DNA from: CAZHTS01 sp964535315
Lineage (GTDB): Bacteria > Chloroflexota > Anaerolineae > Anaerolineales > Anaerolineaceae
Length of the DNA stretch: 38,191 nt
NCBI GenBank assembly: GCA_964535315.1
Contig: CAZHTS010000047.1
Span: 1 to 38,191, forward strand
Direction: 5' to 3'
Under the pieces are notes generated by a model. The model worked only from the letters and a program-made list of their open reading frames with translations. It did no database searches and was not told the DNA's origin. Shown one piece after another: positions 32,186 through 38,191 of the stretch. Every line of letters begins with the position of its first letter. Within the stretch, counting starts at the first letter, position 1. The position numbers and the translations under genes are program-made.

Positions 32186-33171
32186 TGCCCGGCGAAGAAA
32201 TCATCCGATGGGATGGCCTTTATGCCTTCCGGATCGGTGTTCCGCATCTTCGTGAGAAATTCCAGCACTTCCTGTTTGCATTGCGCGGCCGGAACGTACT
32301 CGAACTTCATCCGCTGGAGAGCGCTATTCATCACGGCGCTGGGAATGGTCAGGATCGAAGAACTGGCCTGTAAGGCGTCAGCGGGGTTTGCGTTCGCCCA
32401 TTGAATCGAATCCGCGAATGTCTTCGCGACGGCTGCCACAATATCGGGATGAGCCTGGTAGAACGCCTTTTTAACGAACAACCCGGCCACCGGAATGCCA
32501 TCGGCCGCGCCGCTCTCCTGAGACCAGTATTCCTGGTAATCCAGCACGATCTTCCCGCTGTTTCCGGAGAGCGCCAGAGACACGTAAGGCTCCGGCAGGG
32601 CGGCAAAATCTACTTTCCCCTCTTTGAACAGTGCCGCGATTTCTTGAGCCGGAGCATAGACAAAGTGGACGTCCTCGTCCGGCCGGATTCCGGCCTGGAT
32701 CAGAGCATAGCGCGTAAGCGTATCGACCGTCTGACCTTTCGCTTCGGGCGTGTAGATCGTCTTTCCGGACAACGAGTTCCAGTCTGAAAAACTTGCGTTC
32801 TGGGATGCGATCAAATAAAACACTTTCCATTCGTGAACGCCTGCCAGGACCAGATCCACACCGCCGGCTTCAAGATTCGCCGCCATGGTGATGGGCAGAA
32901 CCGCGAAAGGCACGTCGTTTCCGGACAGGAGCCCGGTGACCTCGTCGACTGTCTTCCAGTTCTGTACCTCGATGAGAACACTTCCCTTCACCTGACCGGA
33001 AGCGATTCCCGAAGCCGGAATGACCAGCGGCCCCAATGGATTGATCAGCCTTATCGGAGCCGGACCGGGCAAGGCGGTCTGTGTGCCTCGTCCGGCCGCG
33101 GCGGGTGTCTGGCAGCCTGCCATCCACAGCAGGCCAGCCAGGAAAAGGAATGCAATGAAATTTTTTTTCAC
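32182..33171 (-). CDS. ABC transporter substrate-binding lipoprotein, SsuA/NMT1-like
   Basis: Binding protein of 329 residues: signal ending LLWMAGC, then a type II periplasmic fold with LSGKTIYTPEAKGQTVDTLTRYAL, FKEGKVDFAALPEPYVSLAL and GLFVKKAFYQAHPDIV. The start is GTG with GGAGG eight bases upstream. It is the first gene of a three-gene importer. The substrate is not evident. Confidence 0.88.
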   Translation of the reverse strand: MKKNFIAFLFLAGLLWMAGCQTPAAAGRGTQTALPGPAPIRLINPLGPLVIPASGIASGQVKGSVLIEVQNWKTVDEVTGLLSGNDVPFAVLPITMAANLEAGGVDLVLAGVHEWKVFYLIASQNASFSDWNSLSGKTIYTPEAKGQTVDTLTRYALIQAGIRPDEDVHFVYAPAQEIAALFKEGKVDFAALPEPYVSLALSGNSGKIVLDYQEYWSQESGAADGIPVAGLFVKKAFYQAHPDIVAAVAKTFADSIQWANANPADALQASSSILTIPSAVMNSALQRMKFEYVPAAQCKQEVLEFLTKMRNTDPEGIKAIPSDDFFAGQ

Positions 33172-33210
33172 GATTCGATCCTCCCGAGTCGACCCGCGTC
33201 AGTTTATAAA

Positions 33211-33243
33211 AGAGGCTTCTAGGCTCTTTTCCCAGACGCCTCT
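33211..33243 (-). terminator. Terminator between hydA and the ABC operon
   Basis: AAGAGGC pairs with GCCTCTT on the minus strand, with extra pairs inside (TCT-GG with CC-AGA), followed by TTTATAA. It lies 58 bp after the hydrogenase stop. Confidence 0.75.
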
Positions 33244-33300
33244 TATCTTTGATTCGTTGAGAAACGGTAACCGCGAGGACTGCCGAGACGAAACAAGGCC

Positions 33301-35190
33301 CTATTTGTCCCGCCGGGTGTATTCCGTATGAAGCAGTTCGTGACTCTTGTGACCGCCGGGGCCCTCGGTTAAAAACTCGCTGTAAATTTGAGCAATGGCC
33401 GGGTTTTCGAAGGACTTGCGCACCACAGAATGGGCATCCTCTTGATAAATCGCTTCGGCGCGCGCCTTGCGAATGGCCGGCGTGGTCGGAATGGGCTGTC
33501 CGCCGCCGCCCAAACAGCCGCCAGGACAGGCCATGAATTCGATGAAATGATAAGAAGCGAACTCCCCTCCGGATTTGATGTTCTCGAGTACCTTGCGGGC
33601 ATTGGCCGTTCCATGAACCACAGCCACCTTCAGGGTAACTCCCTTCAGCCAGCTTAAGTCGCTCAATTTATGCTGCAACATAGCCGGGACCGGGCCGGTT
33701 TTCGGAAGTGTGACCTGAGCGGTCTTCACGCCGCTCAGGCCGCGAACCGGTTGAACGTCGGCGTGAGTAAAATATTTTTCGACCGGCTCACCGGTAACCA
33801 GTTCGATCACCGTGCGTAAGGCCGATTCCATCACGCCGCCCGTGGCGCCAAAGATCACGCCAGATCCGGTCGCCGCACCGAAAGGCTGGTCGAAATCGGA
33901 TGGCGCGAGATGAGGCAGGTCGAGGTTGTTTCCTTTTAACATCCTGGCCATTTCGCGGGTGGTAATCGCGAAATCCACGTCCTTGAAACCGCTGTCCGTC
34001 ATCTCAGGGCGGTTGCATTCGAATTTCTTCGCGGTGCAGGGCATGAGCGCCACGGCGACCACATCTTTCGGGTCGATTCCGGCCAGGCTGGCGTAATAGG
34101 TTTTAATCACGGCTCCGAACATCTGCTGAGGCGATTTGGCCGAAGACAGGTTCGGAATGTATTCCGGGTAGAAATGTTCCAGGAACTTGACCCAGCCCGG
34201 AGAACAGGAAGTGAACATCGGCAGCGCTGCCGATTCATCTTTCTCCACCAGCCCGTGATGGAGTCGTTCGAGAAGCTCGGTCCCTTCTTCCAGAATGGTC
34301 AGGTCGGCGCTGAAGGTGGTATCGAACACTTTATCGAAGCCCAATTCGCGCAGTCCGGTATTGAGTTCGAGCGTCAAGGCCCGACCCGGTTCCTGTCCAA
34401 AGCATTCCCCAATCGCGGCCCGGGGCGCCGGCGCCGTCTGGATCACGACGTGTTTGCGCGGATCGCGAATCAGCTCCGCCACCGCAGCGGTCGAATCGAC
34501 CGTGTGCAGGGCGGCGGTTGGGCAGTGTTCGACGCACTGGCCGCAATTAATACACACCGCTTCGCCAATCGGCAGATTCATGAAGGTAGATATTTGAGTC
34601 GTCTGGCCTTTTCCGACCGGTTCGAGGCAGTTCACTCCCTGAATCTCTTTACAGGTCTCCACGCAGCGGAAACACAGGACACACTTATTCATATCGCGTA
34701 CGATCGAATAGCTCGACTCGTCGATCGGCGTTTTACTGGAAACGATCCCATAATGAACGGGATAAGTCCCTAACTTCGCGATCGCTTGCAGCTCGCAATT
34801 TCCGGTACGCGGGCAATTGTAATGATCCCAGAATCCGTAATGCTTCGAGAAAAGAAGATCAACGATTTCCTGCCGCGCGCGCAGGACCGGATAGGTTTGC
34901 GTGGAAACCCGAATCGGCCGCGTGATTTGGTACTCACAGGAAGCCTGCAATGCCTTTTCGCCTTCCACCTCGACCACGCACACCCGGCAGGCGCCTCGCG
35001 GAGGCAGGTCTGGATGGCTGCACAGCGTAGGAATAAAGATGCCCATCTTGCGGGCAGCTTCGAGAATCGTCGTCCCGTAAGGAACCTGGGTCTGGCGATT
35101 GTTGATCGATAAGGTAATCAGGGCGTTTTCCGGGCCAACACTCTCCGGAAACGCGGAATGGCTGGATGGGGTGCTTGGAATTTCAGACAC
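33301..35190 (-). CDS. hydA: [FeFe]-hydrogenase catalytic subunit with NuoG-like N-terminus
   Basis: H2-evolving or H2-oxidising enzyme of 629 residues. From the N-terminus: a plant-type [2Fe-2S] domain (CSHPDLPPRGACRVC and a later QASC), a NuoG-type cluster region (HYNCPRTGNCELQ), two [4Fe-4S] motifs (CVLCFRCVETC and CINCGQCVEHC) and the H-cluster domain, with L1 TSCSPGW, L2 MPCTAKKFE and L3 EFMACPGGCLGGGGQP. L1 has Ser where many have a second Cys; to my knowledge this occurs in multimeric hydrogenases. The GTG at 35190 with GAGGA upstream avoids overlap with the previous gene. Maturases HydE, F, G are not in the window. Probably partners with the fused NuoE/F protein. Confidence 0.95.
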   Translation of the reverse strand: MSEIPSTPSSHSAFPESVGPENALITLSINNRQTQVPYGTTILEAARKMGIFIPTLCSHPDLPPRGACRVCVVEVEGEKALQASCEYQITRPIRVSTQTYPVLRARQEIVDLLFSKHYGFWDHYNCPRTGNCELQAIAKLGTYPVHYGIVSSKTPIDESSYSIVRDMNKCVLCFRCVETCKEIQGVNCLEPVGKGQTTQISTFMNLPIGEAVCINCGQCVEHCPTAALHTVDSTAAVAELIRDPRKHVVIQTAPAPRAAIGECFGQEPGRALTLELNTGLRELGFDKVFDTTFSADLTILEEGTELLERLHHGLVEKDESAALPMFTSCSPGWVKFLEHFYPEYIPNLSSAKSPQQMFGAVIKTYYASLAGIDPKDVVAVALMPCTAKKFECNRPEMTDSGFKDVDFAITTREMARMLKGNNLDLPHLAPSDFDQPFGAATGSGVIFGATGGVMESALRTVIELVTGEPVEKYFTHADVQPVRGLSGVKTAQVTLPKTGPVPAMLQHKLSDLSWLKGVTLKVAVVHGTANARKVLENIKSGGEFASYHFIEFMACPGGCLGGGGQPIPTTPAIRKARAEAIYQEDAHSVVRKSFENPAIAQIYSEFLTEGPGGHKSHELLHTEYTRRDK

Positions 35191-35225
35191 AATTTCCTCA
35201 CTGATTTTGGTATGAACGGAATTCG

Positions 35226-36851
35226 TTAAAACAGCTCTGGGAAGCACTGAAGCAGAGATTGAAAACCGGTAACGGCGTTTTGACCGAATTCGCACTTCGA
35301 GCTTAGCCGAACACAATCGGCAATCGAATTCAGTTCCAAAAGGCTATATCCGTGGCCACTTTTCCGAGTCTGATATTTTTTTAGCAGCTTGACCGAACCT
35401 TCCCGGCAGGGCGCGCAGTAGCCGCAGGACTGCGAGATGTTGTACTCCAGAAGCTGGATCGCGACGTCGCCGAAATCGGTATCCGGCCCATATACGATCA
35501 GGTTGGTCGCTCCGTAATCATCTCCTATCGGAAGAGGCTGATCGAGCTGCACCGGAAGATAGAATCGGCCGGAAGATCCTCCCACCTGAACCGCTTTTGG
35601 GTTTTGGCTTCCGCACACCTCGAGTAAATCGTTCAGCGAGGTGCTGCGGGGCAGTTCGTATACGCCGGGGCGCGCGCAGTCGCCGGAAATGAAAAATATC
35701 CGCGTGGGCTCCGTCTGTGCAGGGCCAGACCGGCGGTTTTTCTGAGCCAGTCTATGGCCGACTTCCAGGATTGTGCTCACGTCCAGGGCGATCACGGAAT
35801 CGAACAGCGCTGACGAATCGTTGGCGGGAAAGCGGCTGCCGTTCACGGCAATTTCGAGCGCATTCCTCATCCCTCCGGCGACGAAGCCCGGGCTGGTGCG
35901 AACGTCGACGCTGCAAAGGAATTCGCCGCCCCGAAACGGAATTGCCAGATCGGAAGAAGACCCCTTGAGCTTTTCCAAATAATTTAAAAGGACCGGCCGC
36001 AAAGCTTCATATTCGGGGCGAAGATAAACAATCCCTTCACGCGCTCCGTACAGGCCCGCGCAGACCAGCAGCCCCTCCAGGAACAAATCGTAATGATCGG
36101 CCAGCAGAATTCTCTCAGAATAAGAACCGGGCCGAGGCAGGTCGGTGTTGCATACCAAAACAGTTCGCGTGGTAGACTCACCGGCAAAAGCTGACCGGAG
36201 CGTACGCGGGGCTTCATCGATCACCCGATCGCAAATCAGCTCATCGAGCAGATCGTCCGGCGCAATCCTGGCAAACCCGGCCACGACGCTTCCCAGGGGA
36301 ATGGGCTCGTAAGAGATTATTTCGTTTCTTCCGTCCCACAGCGCTGCCTCAACCGTTTCGGTCAGAATTGCCTGATTTTGTTTGCACAGCGCCACGATTG
36401 CGCCTGCCTTCTCAACCGTCAGCCTGGTGAAAACGCGGCCGTTGACCGAGAGCACCGGCCCCTGATCGCACATGCCCATACATTGCGACTGCTCCAGGCA
36501 AAACAGCCCATCCGGCGACGTTTCCCCGAATTTCAATCCCAAATTCTCCTGAACGGACAGCAGCAGTTCCTCTTTTTGTTTTAGATCGCACACAGAACCG
36601 GCGCACATCTTAAACGTATATTTGGCTCCGGGTTGGGTGGAAAATGCCGGAAAGAAAGTGGCTAAACTGAACACTTCCGCGGGCTGAATTTGAAATTCTT
36701 GGGCCAGAATACGCATCGCCTCTTCGGAAATAGATTGATAACGGGTCTGAATCTTTTGCATCACGACGAGAAGCTGTCCGCGGTCGTGGCCTGCTTCGTC
36801 TGCCAGGGCGTGAATGTTTTGCTCGATCTGGATTGGGTCTACATTAAGCAT
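35226..36851 (-). CDS. Fused NuoE-NuoF-like hydrogenase subunit lacking FMN/NAD motifs
   Basis: A 541-residue protein. Residues 1 to about 155 are NuoE-like, with [2Fe-2S] cysteines CAGSVC and CLEQSQCMGMC. The rest is NuoF-like: an aligned region TVLVCNTDLPRPGSYSER, REGIVYLRPEY, an SLBB-like ISGDCARPGVYELP and the final [4Fe-4S] site SCGYCAPCREG with SSKCEFG. The glycine-rich FMN loop (GRGGAGFP in NuoF) is absent, GDEGDPGAF is replaced by NTDLPRPGS, and the CGEETAL loop reads AGGMRNAL. NADH oxidation is therefore unlikely; it may be only an electron conduit. The ATG at 36851 has AAGGA upstream; a longer TTG start is possible. Confidence 0.85.
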   Translation of the reverse strand: MLNVDPIQIEQNIHALADEAGHDRGQLLVVMQKIQTRYQSISEEAMRILAQEFQIQPAEVFSLATFFPAFSTQPGAKYTFKMCAGSVCDLKQKEELLLSVQENLGLKFGETSPDGLFCLEQSQCMGMCDQGPVLSVNGRVFTRLTVEKAGAIVALCKQNQAILTETVEAALWDGRNEIISYEPIPLGSVVAGFARIAPDDLLDELICDRVIDEAPRTLRSAFAGESTTRTVLVCNTDLPRPGSYSERILLADHYDLFLEGLLVCAGLYGAREGIVYLRPEYEALRPVLLNYLEKLKGSSSDLAIPFRGGEFLCSVDVRTSPGFVAGGMRNALEIAVNGSRFPANDSSALFDSVIALDVSTILEVGHRLAQKNRRSGPAQTEPTRIFFISGDCARPGVYELPRSTSLNDLLEVCGSQNPKAVQVGGSSGRFYLPVQLDQPLPIGDDYGATNLIVYGPDTDFGDVAIQLLEYNISQSCGYCAPCREGSVKLLKKYQTRKSGHGYSLLELNSIADCVRLSSKCEFGQNAVTGFQSLLQCFPELF

Positions 36852-36890
36852 GTTGGTATCCTTCAATGATTTGTTGAGATCGTTTATGGT

Positions 36891-37409
36891 TCACACGTCT
36901 AAATAACGATTGCCGTTGCTAATCTTCTGCTTGAGCCACTCGCCCCACGGCTTGTAAGGTTTATCGTCGCCTTCCGGCACGCTGGCGATCAGGACGTTGG
37001 CGTGTGTGCCGAGTTTAAATGCGGCCGGGTAGATCAAATTTCCGACGTTTTCGACGATCAGCAAATCCAGTTCGGCGAGATCGATACTTTTTATTCCGTC
37101 ACGAAGCATGTTGGCATCCAGATGACACTCTCCCCCGGTATTGATTTGGATCGCCGGCATGCCCACATCGATGACTTTATCCGCATCGATCGTAAGGGGA
37201 GCTGTATCGCCTTCGATTACGCCAATTTTCATTTCTCCCTTGAGATAACGAATTGTCTCCAGAATCAGGCTCGTTTTCCCCGCCCCTGGAGACGCCATCA
37301 GGTTGACCGCGAAGACTCCAGCCTGATCCAATAAAGAACGATTTTGAGCCGCCAACTGATCATTGGCGTCCAGAATGTTTTCAACGATTTGAACTTTTTC
37401 GTTCGACAT
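36891..37409 (-). pseudogene. hypB: HypB-like nickel-insertion GTPase with internal deletion
   Basis: A 172-residue HypB relative. The first part is well kept: P-loop SPGAGKTSL, EGDTAPLTIDADK, TGGECHLDA with the Cys-His metal pair, and VENVGNLIYPAAF (Tyr where HypB has the second metal Cys). After EGDDKPYK the sequence jumps to a terminal helix like WGEWLKQKI, so roughly 50 residues with the NKxD guanine-recognition motif are missing. It probably cannot recognise GTP normally. The ATG at 37409 follows GAGG at five bases. No other hyp gene is present. Confidence 0.75.
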
Positions 37410-37692
37410 CGTATCCTCTTTCTTTTTCATCGACCTCGCACTCAGGACATGACACACCAGATGGGGATGCATGCCGTCGGTTACTTTTTCGTAAACAGAC
37501 GCTCCCATTCCCATGTCCGATACCGGATATCTTCCCGGCATGCTCCAACCGTTCGAGCGCGCGATATACGGTGGATGGATTCACAGTCGGAAAATGGGGA
37601 TGACGAGATTCAAATACCTCGCGAGCCGTCAGGTGGCGATTATTCTCTTGAAGAAGTTGTAGAATGGCTGATTCGATGGATGATGTTTTCAC
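37410..37692 (-). pseudogene. Frameshifted and truncated Fur-family regulator
   Basis: The winged-helix part is clear in one frame: ILQLLQENNRHLTAREVFE and FPTVNPSTVYRALERLEHAGK. The continuation is in another frame (about 37530 onward): VSDMGMGASVYEKVTDG and MHPHLVC, the middle of a Fur protein. It then stops resembling Fur and runs on to hypB in that same frame, so a +1/-1 shift and loss of the C-terminal zinc site are both present. The likely start is GTG at 37692. Metal specificity cannot be told; the hypB neighbour may hint at nickel. Confidence 0.7.
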
Positions 37693-37713
37693 TGAGAAAC
37701 TCTCCACCTCGAT

Positions 37714-37753
37714 ATTATAATACAAAATTTTGCATTAGCAATATATTGCATTA
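37714..37753 (-). promoter_or_regulatory. Promoter with palindromic operator before the Fur-family gene
   Basis: TATAAT (37719-37714) has TTGCTA 16 bp upstream; that -35 lies inside a perfect 12-bp palindrome GCAATATATTGC (37738-37749) flanked by two TTGCATTA repeats (37730-37737, 37746-37753). This fits autoregulation by a Fur-family repressor. Confidence 0.6.
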
Positions 37754-37967
37754 TGATCGGTTGTTCCTTCATCAAGACTGAAAAGGAACGAATCATGCCA
37801 CAACTGTTTTCATGATTTGGCTTGCACAGTAACAGTTGACTTTTTGCTGATTTAATCAATAACCAGGTTAATTCACTATGTTTGCACTTCAAGAAATAAA
37901 TAGACAGGCATGGCCCAAACCAGGATAATAAGGATCTGCCTAGAACCTGAAATCCTGGAGAGAAACC
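37754..37967. other. Intergenic, probably including an IS end
   Basis: No gene seen. The last part, just before the transposase remnant, probably includes the left end of that element, but the terminal repeat cannot be fixed without its other end. Confidence 0.4.
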
Positions 37968-38191
37968 ATGCCTAAGCCAATTGTATGTATGTCCGAGGAA
38001 TTACGCCAGTATTTGGAAATCTTTCGGTCGCGCTTCAGCCACCCCAGTGCACGCCAAACCCAAAGGGCGGAAAATAGAAGGGCTGGACCGACATTACTCC
38101 AATTGTGAGAAACGCGTGGTAAATGGACATATTGTTTGTTCACCGGGATCTACACCTTGCTCGGGCAACGTAGTCCCCTACCGCCTCAAAT
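37968..38191 (+). mobile_element. IS4/IS701-type transposase remnant, broken and cut by window edge
   Basis: An ATG with GGAG upstream opens an N-terminal transposase-like segment (MPKPIVCMSEELRQYLEIFR, then SRFSHP). The matching continuation is in a different frame and from the catalytic part of the family: GRKIEGLDRHYSNCEKRVV then NGHIVC and GNVVPYRLK. Roughly the first half of the protein is thus deleted and the frame broken. In the original frame translation ends at 38108. Confidence 0.65.

Noticed and set aside
33211..33243. Hairpin before the SsuA-like gene as a riboswitch
   Set aside because: It is a simple extended stem followed by a T-run and no conserved aptamer sequence is seen; a terminator is the simpler reading.
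37689..37892. 67-codon minus-strand open frame upstream of the Fur-family gene
   Set aside because: It overlaps the promoter and operator, has no ribosome site and resembles no family.

Overview
The window is a gene-dense stretch of a bacterial chromosome, mostly transcribed from the minus strand. It is dominated by anaerobic cobalamin (vitamin B12) biosynthesis, cobalt and corrinoid uptake, anaerobic ribonucleotide reduction and an [FeFe]-hydrogenase, with a small oxidative-stress/iron module at the left end. The lipoproteins carry Thr/Pro/Ala/Glu-rich linkers after the lipobox cysteine, catalase-peroxidase sits beside strictly anaerobic enzymes, and CbiE-CbiT and CbiF-CbiG are fused. Together these suggest a facultative or aerotolerant anaerobe, perhaps of the Chloroflexota (Anaerolineae-like). 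That assignment is an inference.

Left end (1-3440): katG and a PerR-type Fur-family regulator on the minus strand, a Fur/PerR-like box in front of the regulator, and a stand-alone feoA on the plus strand. A hairpin at 3409-3440 can terminate from both sides.

Main block (3603-26152): one very long minus-strand run that begins at a cobalamin riboswitch and promoter near 26.2 kb. In transcription order it reads cbiM-cbiN-cbiQ, a HemN-like radical SAM protein, cbiO, a split anaerobic ribonucleotide reductase (nrdD, a separate 60-residue glycyl-radical protein, nrdG), cbiK, cbiF-cbiG, cbiH, cbiC, cbiD, cbiE-cbiT, cbiL, cbiA, btuF-btuC-btuD, a PduX-like kinase, cbiP, a nitrilase-family amidohydrolase, a CWC/DUF5522 protein and cobO. 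Nearly all junctions are ATGA or similar overlaps, so the block looks co-transcribed. It covers sirohydrochlorin to adenosylcobyric acid except for a recognisable CbiJ; the lower-ligand assembly genes are not in the window.

Second corrinoid module (26220-30241): an almost identical second riboswitch precedes a second btuF, a CbiX-like/ferredoxin fusion, btuC and btuD.

Right end (30350-38191): a region with signs of decay. It has a larC fragment joined to an IS630-like remnant, a taurine/nitrate-type ABC transporter, an [FeFe]-hydrogenase with an unusual fused NuoE-NuoF-like partner lacking the FMN/NAD motifs, a HypB with an internal deletion, a frameshifted Fur-family gene, and a broken IS4/IS701-type transposase at the edge. 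Nickel-related genes (larC, hypB) are the damaged ones, while the [FeFe]-hydrogenase itself looks intact.
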